This document shows positions 26,801-38,492 of a stretch of DNA of 64,000 bases, piece after piece. Source of the stretch: Chionis minor (Eukaryota > Chordata > Aves > Charadriiformes > Chionididae); assembly GCA_013398295.1 (NCBI GenBank), contig VZSF01003927.1, positions 319,943 through 383,942 on the forward strand, in the 5' to 3' direction. A program made the position numbers and the translations under genes. The notes under the pieces are model-generated. The model had not been told where the DNA came from and ran no database searches. It saw only the letters and a list, made by a program, of their open reading frames with translations. The first letter of the stretch is position 1; every line of letters starts with the position of its first letter.

Positions 26801-27491
26801 AATTCCTCCAGCCATTATAGATTCATTAAGGATAAAATTAAAAGCAACAATTTAGCCTGCTCCATATTTCCATTAACAGGGAACTTGCAGATACTCACAT
26901 ATGTGAATTTTGCAGGATTCCAAGTTTTGTCTTAAAAATCCCTCTCCCTTACTTACAGAGGGGTCACTTTAAAGCTTGTATCATTTTTCCATCAGAAGAA
27001 CAGAGTCAGAGTGAGCGCTTTGACTTCATTGGGAACAAGTCTATGAATATCAGGAACAATTAGAAGCCTGCACTGCAATGTCCGACACATTTCTTGGAGG
27101 CTTTAACCTGAAAATCATTTCCCAGCAGTACTGTGGGTACTCTGGATTTTGTTCAGTTTCAGTATCCAACACAGGAAAAACCATTTTATTCTGTTTGGTC
27201 AAATATATCATACTCAGAGCAAGGATGCTGCAGTAGTGAACACTGTATACAGACCTGTCTAAAACTATAAATTATGCTGCATTATGGTGTGATCTTCCTT
27301 GATTCCTAAGAGCTGGTTGGCAAACACACGTGAAGCAACTGCAGTCCCTTCCCTTTGTGGGAAATTAATTCCTAGCCTTTGTCCCCACTGCCCTTTCTTG
27401 GAGGCCCTGCTATTATCATTCCTATTGTATTATTTCCAACTGATCACTGACAAGATTTCCAGATTTCTTGCCAAGGACTTGCTGATTAAAG
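23801..27491. other. AT-rich unique DNA, no gene seen
   Basis: No recognisable gene. Open frames include 72-105 codons at 25459-25927 on the plus strand, without motifs. TGACTTCATTGGGA at about 27020-27033 resembles the core of old amniote repeats seen elsewhere in this window, but it is too short to call. Confidence 0.5.
27487..27491 (+). repeat. Target-site duplication, left copy (TAAAG)
   Basis: Identical to 27862-27866 on the other side of the solo LTR. The 5-bp length fits the endogenous retrovirus class assigned here and fixes the LTR boundaries. Confidence 0.7.
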
Positions 27492-27861
27492 TGCCCTGGT
27501 TCCGGCGGGGATAGGGTTAATTCCTGTCCGGGACATAGGCATTCCATACCACGTGGTGCCATGCCCAGTACTTAACCAGGAGCTGGGAAAGGGATGGGTT
27601 TGGAGGTTTGGAAGTGAGCTTGGGAGCTGCCGGGGGCTCCTCGGAACCAGTGGGTGCGTGATGGGAAGGTAACCCTGTTTGTACGTTCCTCCACTGGTGT
27701 TACTGGTGTTGTTTCTCTGTTTCGTTTGCTGCCCTGTTAAACTGTTTTTATCTCAGCCCACGAGTTTTGCCTTTTTTTTCTCCGGAGTCTCCCCCACCAC
27801 TGTAAGGTCTGAGTGAGCAGCTGTCTGGTTCCTTGTTGCTGGCTGAAGCCAAATCACAGTA
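27492..27861 (+). mobile_element. Solo LTR of an avian ERVL-class endogenous retrovirus, plus orientation
   Basis: The 370-bp element begins TGCCCTGGTTCCGGCGGGGA (avian LTRs of this type usually begin TGTCCTGGTT) and ends in a diverged form of the TTAAACCACGACA terminus. Landmarks are GGGACATAGGCATTCCATAC, a decayed TATA region (CAGTACTTAAC near 27568), and a TGTTAAACTG then TTTTATCTCAGCCCACGAG segment near the polyadenylation area. Five-base direct repeats TAAAG sit immediately outside both ends (27487-27491 and 27862-27866), fitting a target-site duplication. No internal retroviral genes are present, so it is a solo LTR left by recombination. Confidence 0.85.
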
Positions 27862-27866
27862 TAAAG
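27862..27866 (+). repeat. Target-site duplication, right copy (TAAAG)
   Basis: Identical to 27487-27491. The LTR therefore ends at 27861, with the usual terminal CA changed to TA. Confidence 0.7.
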
Positions 27867-28947
27867 ATACATGTTTTTTTTAAATTTCTCCTTCTTGCTC
27901 TTAAAGACTCTTTCTAGAAATACCAGAAACTACACTATTTTCATTTTCCTGCTGAAATTCCATCTTTGAATGTTTTAAGCTAGGTTATCTGTACCCGGTC
28001 CATTCATCTCAGTTAAAAAAAAAAAAAAGGGAAATAAAGTAACCATGAAATCCACACACATCTCTCCTCCTCGCAACAGCCCACACTACAAAGAAGTAAA
28101 TATTCCTTTTCATTATCTCTGTCTGCACTTAGGCCCACAGAAAGCCTTCTAGAAAGAAGAAGATGGCTAGTATGACTAATAGTAGTTCCACATATCATTC
28201 TTTTTTGGCATTGTCTGGTGCAAGAAAGCAGTTTAACTATACATTCAAAGCAGGCAAATGAAAGCAAGTAAACCGTGAATAGAAGAGTCATAATTAAAAG
28301 CACGAGTAAGGAGCAGCGGAATCCTAAGCATTCTAGCTCTGATTAGAGTCCAGATATATCTTTAGAATGATGAGAAAACTGATTCAGAGAACAGGGCATT
28401 AGTCTTTTTTATCTCTTTCCAGATTCCTTTGAAGAGACTTTCTCTGCCCTGTTCCGTCTATGACGTTGTGTGTCTTGAAGAGCTAAAGTACCAAGGTGAA
28501 GTATTGTGTGCCCGGAGCTCTAAGAGAAAGTGCATTTCGGCCTTGTTGCACAAATCCATCGTCAGGATGGAACCTTGGCCCTCATAAATAAGGATTCCAT
28601 GTTTCAGTTTGGGCTTACCCAGAAACCCTCTAGTTGAATGAGAAATAGATGAATTTTCAGGGCTGTGAGACAGCCTGAAGTCATGGGTGCCATTTCCCAT
28701 TGAAAACCAAGGATATTTCTGGGAAACTACATGTGTCTGGGAAACTTTCTCAGACAGGCTTGAAAACTGGAACTGCTCTCCATGTGTAAGTTCAGAGGTC
28801 CTTGCCAGAGTCCTGTATCTGGATGTTGTTCAAACTCTGCAGGCTTTAATGATCCTCTGGCTCAGTAAAGCAGATTCCAAACACAGGAGACTGAGTAATG
28901 TCTCTATCGTGAAGTTTCTACCATGGATGTCTGTGTAGGTCTATGAC
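27867..28947. other. Unique spacer between two solo LTRs
   Basis: About 1.1 kb of unique sequence with a 14-base A run at 28015-28028 and a nearby direct repeat of TCTGGGAAACT around 28719-28750. There is no retroviral internal sequence (no gag, pol or env text), so the two flanking LTRs are not the ends of one provirus. Open frames of 80-96 codons occur on both strands without motifs. Confidence 0.6.
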
Positions 28948-29084
28948 TGTCATGGTTTAACCCTAGCTCACAAGTAGGACCACACAGCCACTCACTTCTT
29001 GCCCTTCCCCTCAGAAGGATAGGGAGAAGAGGGAGAAAAGGAGGGGAAAGGGAAAAAAAACCTCATAGATTGAGATAGAGACAG

Positions 29085-29090
29085 TTTAAT
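29085..29090 (-). terminator. LTR polyadenylation-type signal (ATTAAA)
   Basis: On the minus strand the text reads TCTATTAAACTGTCTCTATC, the conserved R/U5-side block of this LTR family. ATTAAA is the common variant of AATAAA. The equivalent block in the plus-strand LTR has decayed to GTTAAA. Confidence 0.5.
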
Positions 29091-29260
29091 AGAAAAATAA
29101 TGGAAAAGCATAACAGTAACAACAACAACAATAATAATAGTAACGGTAAAAGAATATACAAAATAAAGTAATGCAACACAAGTGGCTCTCACCACCCAAT
29201 GATTGGTTGCCCGTCCCAACCCAAGCAATGATTGTAGATCCCTGCCCCCTGGCCAACCCT

Positions 29261-29270
29261 TATTTATATA
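29261..29270 (-). promoter_or_regulatory. TATA box of the minus-strand LTR promoter
   Basis: On the minus strand the sequence reads CAGTATATAAATAAGG, in the U3 position expected upstream of the LTR transcription start. It would drive transcription toward lower coordinates. Whether it is active is unknown. Confidence 0.55.
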
Positions 29271-29492
29271 CTGAGCATGATATCTATGGTATGGAATATT
29301 CCGTTGGCGAGCTTGTTCTTTCTATGGTCCCTCTCAGCTTCTATGGGAAGCTGAAAAAGGTCCTTGACTAATGTAAACATCACCCGGCAACAACCAAAGC
29401 AGTATGCATTATCGACATTCCTTTCATACCAAATCTGAAACACAGCAACCACTAGAAAGAAAATTAGCCCTACCCCAGCTGAAACCAGGACA

Positions 29493-32400
29493 CCGACCCA
29501 GATATGACTTATATATGCACTTGAACATAATCATCACTTGTTTGTTACTGGTATTGCCCAATGTCCACTTTCTTGTATGTTGTCTTTTTTCTAGAGGCAA
29601 CTAATCTTCTGATTTTATGCCTAACCACATCATGCTTGGTGGGCTTTATTCATGTAGTAGGGTAAGCTTTCGACCTTACTTTACATTATCATTGGAAGCT
29701 TGTCTGCAAGTGAATGCTTTGAACCGAAGACTGTTACTGCTTAGAAACAGGCTTATTGGAAAAATGCAGGGGAGTTTAAGCTTGTGTTGGAATTGGTCAA
29801 TCTTGTCTTTAACTGGAAACTTCTTAGGCTCACTTTCACATATCATGCTATTAAACATTGTCAAAACCCCATTCAATAGAAGCGCAAGGTGATTAACAGG
29901 AAGAGCTTTGTGAAACAAGGACTTTGTATAGTACTATGTCAGCCTTGACATTTCTCTCAAGTCTGAATTTATTTATATGCTTTATTTCAGGATTCGGTCG
30001 CCAGCATCTCAAACATGTTTGATGTGTGTTGATCTTGCCAGGGAGGGGACAGAGTGTCATCCTGGCCAAGAGTTGTATTTTTCTATTAAGCTGTTATGAT
30101 TGGGCTGGTAGAAGTCCATACAGTGGATGTTATTCCCTTGCTAGGTTGCCTATTAGTTGGTTTTCCAATAAAGTCTGAATATAATTATGAAAACATTTAC
30201 AGGCACACTGGGAAAGTTACTTAGAATAGGAGAGTTTTTATAGCAATTTACTACCAATTATTCACCATGATTATAATTTTTCATGAATAACCTATTAAGC
30301 TTGATTCTGAAATCCTCTTACGTGTTAAGCCAGTTCATATTTGGTGGAATTACTTCTGATTTGCTCTAAGAAAAGTCAGGATCAGACCCGGAATCACATC
30401 AGTTGCCTTTTTTCCCGCTCAGACATTGTAAAATTTCCCTTTAGTAAGGAAGGTAAGAGCAAGTCTTTACCGTTTGGAGTTCAGAAATGTAAAAGGGATT
30501 GATATGATATAGACAGTCCAAAGCTCACAAGATGAGGCCAGTACCATCTCTTTCACCCAACTGCCAGTAAAACCAACCTTTTCCTGAATTGTATAGTTTG
30601 TTCAGCTGTGCACCTTGGCCAAAGTGGTTTTAGTGGCCTATTGAAATAATTTACAAGACTTTTTGTGCTGTATTTGCTTCAAGCTAGAAGGTAGTACTTC
30701 TGTGGTATTCCTGAACTCAACTCACAAAGTAGCTCAGTCAAGACTAAAATAATTGTCAATTGCCTGTATGAATTAAAAGAACTTGGCCAAATTCACTGCT
30801 GAGTTACAATGAACCAAGGTAACCCCGGGCTGCTTGCTGATAAAGCACGCACAAATATAACTGAAGGGAAAATTTGGCTGCAGTTCAATAGCAGTACTGC
30901 AGGAGCTAGCGAAGCAAAACGGAAAGGAAAGATAGCCTTACCAGAAGATACATTTCTTCCAAACAAAATCAGGCACAACCTTTCTCCTTAAATGAATCAA
31001 GAGAAACCTAGCGGTCCATCCTTCCAAAATTCTGGTTTTCTAGGCCCAGCCTAGATTGGACTCAGTGGGCTGAGCCCGGTAGTGGCTACAGGGTACAGTG
31101 CACGGGAGGTCAGCTTTAGATCTTCATACCTCCAGGAAAATCTGAAATATGTAAATCTACATCCACTGTTTAAAGCGCTAGAATATAAAATGGTCCCCAG
31201 ACAGAGTGAGGCAGAAAAGTGGCTATCGATACCACCTCCCATGCAGTCAGGCACAGAAGAGGGCTTTGTAGAATACAGTGGATGATCTGGCAGGAGCTGC
31301 AGATACAACTCCAACTACAGACGCATCGTGGTCTGTTGAGCTGAGCCAGACTGAACTTCATCTCGCTCAGCCTCCAGTAGCATTTCAGTAAAAGGTATTT
31401 TTTCAGTCATTACTGGGACTTTGCCAGCTATTCTGGTGCAGATGGACTCACACCCCGTGTCAAAGGCGCATTGGTTGGGCGCACTCTGGATTTCTATGGC
31501 GTGGAACAGTTCCACTCATTGCTGGGCCTGACTGTAACTATCTGTCTGTCTCTACAGAGGAATGTGAAACCCTCTCATACAAACAACTAAGAGTTACACT
31601 TTAGGGCTTGTGTCTCTAAAGTAGCAGGCTTGCTTGGGAATGGAATTAAAGGATGGAGAAAGTCTGGTTTGGACTAGAAGAAAGGAAAAAAATAGAGAGG
31701 ATTTTTTTTTTTTTAAATTGTAACTACTTGTAACTTCTGAGGTTTCCCATTACTAGGGCGTCTGTTTATAGATAATAAATCTAATTTTAAAAATGGAACC
31801 CTGTGGCTTGATTGATTTTGATTAAATAATAGCGAATGATAAAGCACGCAACATTGTAAGGCTTTATTAATCATATCTGTCACATCCATAGCATAGGGTA
31901 GGGTAGAAGTTTGAACAGTCTCTGGTTTTGAGCAGGGGCCATATCTGTCTATATGTTAGCCAACACATCCCAATAAGACTGGTTATAGTATTTGGGTGGT
32001 ATTTCAGTACAACTGATTGGGAAAAGAGAAGGCCTATCAGTGTTGACAATGAAGTGATGCTTTTCATAAATTCTGTATTTTACCTTTAATCAGCTAAAAA
32101 TGTGTTCAACTATCTGAATATGTAAATCCGCTTTTTTATCCATGTGTTGCACTACATTTTTATCATCCAGCTGGGTATGCTAAAGTTTGGGGTTTTTTTT
32201 CCTCTTTCCCTTCTTTTGCTAATTACTGCTCTGTCTTAGGATCAGCTGAATAAAACATGTTCTTGATTTTGCAGGCACTGGGAAATCCCAGGCATTCCTC
32301 AGACATGGTTGGAAATGACCAAAAAATGGTTGATATTGCTAAGAAATGAATGTTTGGTGTGTTAAATCTGATCTCTAAGAATCTAAAGAAGGACTAACTA

Positions 32401-35400
32401 ACCTTTTTCTAAATGTATAATAAGGCAGTGTTTCTTTTGCCTTTAGGGAGGCATTTTTAGACCAGTTAGCATTAAGCAGAAATATCTTTTTCTGCAGTAA
32501 TTTTGAAAAGTTATGCCATATTAGCACTGTTTCAGATATATCTGAAATCTAAATATTGCAGGATATTTTTGTCACCAGAATAAACAGAACATGTAGAAAA
32601 AGTAAATGGATTAATTTTAACTTCTTTTTTTTTAAATAACATTTGTGCAATCAGATCTTGAAATTTCTTGGATGATGCAAAACATAGATTACTCTTTATT
32701 CTACATCTTGCTCTTGAAAGTCATCTGCTACCGGCAGTTCATGTAAATAGGAACTTCAGAAGGTTAGACAGAAAGTTGCTGCCACTTTGTCTGCAGAATT
32801 GCTGTAGCCTGTCACAAGAAGAGAGCTGCACTTCTTTCCTGTTGAAGATTTTGCTTTTTTTTGGTTGCTTTCCACAGCCAAATGCTATACAGTCACTTAA
32901 GTCTCAAAGGTTATGGTTAAGGCTTTGTTTTTGTACACACATATTTATAGAACAAGTAGAGTAACACACCACATCAGAAGAACAAACGCAATGCCTTTCG
33001 CATTGCTGACCCAAATGCCACAATATGGTGTAACACCTAGTTTTGAAAACAAATCTCTTGATGACAGTAAGAATAACTTGATGTAGGATCTAGCACAGAA
33101 GCTGCATGATCTTTGGACTTTTTGTGGTATGTGACAATTATAGAATATGTTGCCAGGGAAGCTCCATTGTGGAATAAGCTTCCAAATTATCTGTCGCATT
33201 TCTGACCTTCAAGCATAATTCTGCACATGCTTCCGATAAAGACAGTCCCATTTAGGACAGTGGAAATACTTGGAGTTCAGCTCGCATTTTACATCTGTGT
33301 AGTGTCACGTAAGCCTCTTACGCTTTAACCTATGACATATATAGATTACATGAGCTAATAGATTGCACTATAGTCTTATCTGAATAATCCATGTAGCTGA
33401 GGAAAAAGAAAATTAGGCCTGTTAAATAATCTTAATACTGTTGGATATAGCTCTGTCTGACACAGCTGGGAAATGTTCACAAAGCTATTAGTGTTGCCAA
33501 AGGCTGAGTATTCTTTTAGTGATAAATCAAGAATGAGTTCTTGTTTTTCAGTTCTTTGTTAAGTCTATTAGACTGCACTGCCTCTAAATGATTGATTATA
33601 CCAGAAAAATATTGTGAAGGAATCCAAGTAAGATGAGAAATAAGATACTTGCTTTCTGTTTCTCAGGAGGGACAAGAGACAATGCAATGTGCAGGCACCC
33701 CACACTGGCACTTAACTGCTGTCATGATAGGTATCATATCAAATTAGGTCATATTAATTAAATAAAAAGTCGTCACTCATCTAAATCTCATTCTGAGTCA
33801 GCAGGACAATTATGGAAATTCATTCTGTAGTGACAGCCATACACTGAATGGCCTCAGTTGTAGCTTATATTCTGTGTCTTATTTGCCTACGTAAACTCGC
33901 TGAAAAAGTGGAGAGAGACTCTGCAGGTTTAATAGCATCTTTATCATGTTTCTGGACCAATAGGGGCAAAGCAGTAGAAAGCTAAACTGCCCTTGTTCTG
34001 TTAGTTAATCCTTTCTCTTCACGTATCCATACTTGGGAGAAAGGCAATGAGTCGTTTTGAGCTTCTTCGGGCAAAAGGTTTGAATTTGACACTCCTAGCT
34101 GTTCAAAAATAAAAGGGAAAAATAAAAGAGAAAAAAAGATTTATTATGTTTTGAATCTGCTACTAGGTGTATTATTGCTGTACTTTTTTTTCATTTCCAA
34201 TCAAAGTCCAACAGATTTTTATATTGGTGTGGCTTACCACAAAAAGTAATACTTTTTTATTTTCTTTACTGAACAGGAACACAAAAGTGATTTAATTTTA
34301 GAAACTTTTTGGTTAAAAATAGATGTGTCCCAACCCTTTCTGTCTTCACGGTATGTGAAGTCTGGTCAAAGTATAATATTTTTGCCTACTGTTAGTTAGA
34401 TTAAATTTCCCAGGGCAGACAGAGTGTTGGAAGCCAGAAAATGAGTATCCTCCCGCTGCTTCATAAACAATATCACACCAAGCTGGGAAAGACAGAGCTT
34501 TATAGGAATCTTGCTTTTTACGGTGTGTCCTTATTTCCCCTGTTTTCTTGCTTTCAGTACTATTGCTGAAAAGTTATATGGACTTTTAGAGTGTCCATGT
34601 TATAATGCACTTATGGTCATAGTGCGTACACATAAGAATATTGTTAACCAAAACATCAGGAGGAAGGAAAAACAATTAACATAAGAAAAAAGAAACACAA
34701 ATGGAGGGTTAACCTTGGGAAGAAATCATGCAGCTGTCCCTTAAAAAAAACCCATTGCCTGGATTTAGAAAGAAAAAAAGGTAGGTTTTCAGTCTCTAAC
34801 CCCTCTCTTCCAAAATACTAACTAAAACTGCAGTTTCTGATTTTACACCAGTTTCATGATGGTTTTGCCTAGGTCAGAAAGCAGCTTGAAAAGAGGTGTT
34901 GGGATTGATTCCTTCTTTTGAGTTTGTGCCCAAATTATTTGTCTAACCCCAAAGACATCTTATGGGGAAACACAGCCTGTCATGCAAAGCGGACATTTCT
35001 TTGTGCACAGTGACACTGCAGATGTGGTAGGAAACTTCTTCATGTTGACTCTCATGTTGGCTTGTTCCTGAATGAAAACATCCAGCCTGGTACTGTGCAA
35101 ATTGCTAACACCACTATATTAACAGCTGGCATTCCCACAACAATCCTCAGGTTTAAAAATATTTTTCTTGGGTTTCCTGAATAATAGCTACCATATTGGG
35201 TGCTTAATGTAGTCATGCTATCAAATAAACAGAGAGGTGATAAAATTAAGGACTGTGATTGCTGAAACAGCTGCTTTATGAATTTACTGAACATCAGTTA
35301 TTAATGCCCTTGCCACATCTAACTAATGAACAGATTGTAAAACTAGGGGCACTGTTGTGAATGTAAGTTTCCAGTGAAAAACTAAACAAAAATACTAACC

Positions 35401-36413
35401 TGACTAGACCTTATTTCATTTGCAGCATTTATTTTAGAAACAGGCAAACAAAGATTTGCAGTGATAGTAAATCTTCTAGAATGTCTTGTTTTCCAGTAGG
35501 TATTTTTCCTGATTGCGTTAAGAAGTGAATCTTACTTCGAATCTAAATTTCCTAGCTCTATTTCAAGTAATTGCATAGCTTTTGCATCTTTATATATTTA
35601 TACCCTGAAGAACCTCCAATCATAAATGTACTCAACATACAGATAATCACACTCTCTAAGTACTTCTTTGATAGGGTATCGCAGTATTGCTCACAGTTTC
35701 TCTCTGGTTTTTTTGCTGGCATTTCTTTATTCTTTCCCTATTCTTTTTTCCTTGTAATTTCTTTTTTCTTTTTCTTTTTCTTCTTTTTTTTATTTGAGGG
35801 AGGGGAGGGTGGGGCAAGGCTGAATCTTAGTAATTTATCTAGCTTCATGCAGATATATGCGTACTTCAGCAACCCATACAGCCTTATTTCAGGTATTTGA
35901 AATTTTTAAGTAGACAAATATAAAACTGAACACTGTGCATCTCCCCCTCAAACCGCCAGCATAATGAACTGTACTAAATCCAGCAACAGAAGACATTTAT
36001 GATCATTATGTTACATTGTCAGAGCCTCCCTGTCCCATTAGGGCTAAGGAAATAATCCAGGATTTGCAAGGCAGTGAGGCACTATGCACTCATTCTCAGT
36101 TCTTCTTTCTCTGCATCACAGAACTTCACAATAAGGTGTAATGGCTATAACCAGAGAACTCACCTGGCTTTTCCTGGTTAAAGCATACACATGGAAGGAG
36201 GAGAAATAGGCTCAAGGAGGCGCTTCAGTTAATGCAAGCAGAGGACCAAGTGTGTGTTTCTAAATTCTAGATTAACAGGCTAAACTCTGAGCTACTTATC
36301 TGGATGACAGAGGTGAGGGTAATACCACATTAAACAATAGCTGAGCAGTTTCTTAATATCTCAGGCTGGGATCAGGTATGTGTCTTTTTGGAGATTAATG
36401 ATTTGTGATTTGC
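29493..36413. other. AT-rich unique DNA, no gene seen
   Basis: A long stretch without recognisable genes. It includes a 13-base T run at 31702-31714 and a T-rich (CTTTTT)n-like tract at about 35756-35792 followed by a purine-rich GAGGGAGGGGAGGG segment. Patches near 30805-30990 and 31060-31320 are less AT-rich and have 60-87-codon open frames on both strands, but I recognise no protein. No CR1, LTR or RNA gene is visible. Confidence 0.5.
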
Positions 36414-36453
36414 TAATTACACATCAGACTGATTAATTACACATTAGACTGAT
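36414..36453 (+). repeat. 20-bp tandem duplication carrying TAATTA cores
   Basis: The unit TAATTACACATCAGACTGAT (36414-36433) is followed directly by a second copy (36434-36453) that differs at one position (C to T). Each copy starts with a TAATTAC homeodomain-type core, so the duplication doubles the site. The near identity points to a recent local duplication or to constraint. Confidence 0.9.
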
Positions 36454-38427
36454 AATCCCTGTTTCTGGTGCTGGTATTTTTTTTAACCTATCTGTTAATT
36501 TCTTCTATTCAGACTATAAAATACCTTATCATGCCTTATCAGAATTTCTGTTTTCCCAGTGAGGACAGAATTTCTCCTGTCATTTTCTGGGAAGGAATAC
36601 ATTAGGTAGCTCCATTCCTTATCTTTCAGACAATCCTGGGATATGTTCTACTAAGCTTAAACTCGCATGTAGTTGGGACTCAGCCCAAAGCTTCTGCTTG
36701 CGTTTCTCTTAACTACGTCTGTTCTGTTCTTCAGTGTTTTGCACTATGCAAGCACGAGTGCATCTTCTTTGTGGCTTAAGAAAACTCAGCGTGGCCTGTT
36801 TCTCAGTTACTGCAGCTGGGCAGCATCACCCTGACTGCAATAGGGTCTTCTGAACCCAGGAGAGGAATGAGACACAAGTTACTTCTTGACACGCTGTCAA
36901 TATGCCAAAATGGCATCATTTTAAGGTACATTCTGCAGGTTCCTCCTGTCCCCAAAACTGCATTCAACTGAATAGACTCTTTTTGGTAGAACGCTATGAG
37001 GGATACTGTTGTTTAGTGCAACTGCAGGGAAGCACAGCTGTTCTGCATTTCACTGAAAAGTTTTTCCAGCAAGTCACAGAAAGTTTTGTGCTGAGCTGCA
37101 TTCCAGTCTTAATAAACAAGTTAAATAAAACCTCCTAGAAGCTCTTTCATATCTTGATGCTCTCTCTCTTGTCTCCAAATATTTTCCCTCATCATGCTCT
37201 TGTCAATACAAAACCATAATGAAATTATGTTCTTGTTTATTAGGGCTGCCTGTGCTTGGAATTGTTCAGCAATCATTGAGAACACATCAGCTGTGATCTT
37301 TGAGGCAGTGGCACCTGAAAAAAAAAAAGTTATTTGTGTAGTTATTGCTTATTGAGAGGATTGACATATAGAAAATTTATTACTGGGAAGCATTACTGTG
37401 TGTCACCTGTTCTGCTTGCTTGCATGGTCTTATTCCACAGTAAGTTTGAAAGACTTTTACCCTTTAGTAAAAGAGAAATAAATAACAGCATGTTTATGCT
37501 TCAGTGTCACGTGGGGAAGTTGCATGGAGAGTGTTACTATGCTTTATCTGTTCTGGGGGAACTTATTTGTGTTTCAAAGCACTGAGATAACAAGTCTTCC
37601 AAAACTCTGGCCAATAACCTTTTATTTTTGAACAGTGCAGAAGAATAATTGCACAACAAAGTTTCTGGGGTTTGGATTTCATTGATTTAGGTAAGTGCAC
37701 TTAGAATTTTTCCTTCTTTCACAAACAAAGTTACCACTCTGTATCTCCATGTCAGAGATCATAGTCTCAATAACCTTTGCTTACTTGAATGAGATATTTC
37801 CTTGAAAAAACCCACTTGTTTTCTAGATTTGATACAAACTGGGATGTCCACCCATTAGGAAATTTCAGCATTTCATTGCTTGATTTCAATCCCTATCAGA
37901 TCAAGGAACTGAAATACAATTTTTCTTTCTGCTTGCAATGAAACTTTCCAAAATGGGTATGCAGAAATATTCAGATCTTGTGATGTTTTTTGTTCTTAAA
38001 TTGAAATGACATATTTCAATATTGAGGAATGAAAAGGTTTTGATTTGGTTTGTTGAGTTGACCAGAAACATTTATTTTCATTTTCACACTGAACTGTGCT
38101 GTTCTGGAGTTGTAAATTATCTCCTGGGCATACAAATTGCCTCCTGAAGATGAGAGCACTCCTGCTCTACCCTCTGAGGTGGTTTTTCTTCCTGCATGAA
38201 GTTTCTCATGAAGCATTAATCCATTCAGTTGAATGATGGCACTATATTTTGTAAGGACTTGGTCAGAGGCATGTTTCATACGTGAGAATTAGGTACCCGA
38301 GCCTCTCAGGAAATGATGTATCATGATACGCTCAAGTTGGGCCTTGGATTTTTAATCTTCTCTTCTTATTTTGACCTTTTTTGTTTGTTTAGTGTTTTCC
38401 TCTATGTAAATTCAGAATCATTTCCAA
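36454..38427. other. AT-rich unique DNA, no gene seen
   Basis: Only short open frames (up to 87 codons) with no motif. GTAAGT after a GATTTAG at 37691 resembles a splice donor but has no supporting open exon. Confidence 0.5.
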
Positions 38428-38492
38428 AGGGCGGGCCTTCCTTCCGTCCTTCTGTCCTTCCTGCCTTCCTTCCCTCTCTGTCCTTCCTTTAC
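38428..38492 (+). repeat. Degenerate (CCTT)n microsatellite
   Basis: An interrupted run of CCTT/CCTTC units on the plus strand between about 38436 and 38489, with TCTG and CTCT interruptions. Such tracts are common simple repeats and may be length-variable between individuals. Confidence 0.8.

Larger units (their letters stand above)
28948..29492 (-). mobile_element. Solo LTR of an avian ERVL-class endogenous retrovirus, minus orientation
   Basis: A 545-bp element, bounded on the plus strand by TGTCATGGTTTAACC at the left and CAGCTGAAACCAGGACA at the right. Read on its own strand it runs from TGTCCTGGTTTCAGCTGGGG to GGTTAAACCATGACA, the near-symmetrical TG...CA ends of avian ERVL LTRs. It keeps a TATA-like TATATAAATA and an ATTAAA polyadenylation-type signal. 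Flanking bases ATGAC and CCGAC match at three of five positions, so any target duplication has decayed. No retroviral genes adjoin it. It retains more regulatory motifs than the other LTR and shares its overall plan. Confidence 0.9.

Noticed and set aside
27020..27033. TGACTTCATTGGGA as an ancient repeat core
   Set aside because: Too short, and the flanks do not continue the match.
27492..29492. A complete endogenous provirus bounded by the two LTRs
   Set aside because: The LTRs are in opposite orientation, of different length and family, and the 1.1 kb between them has no retroviral coding text.
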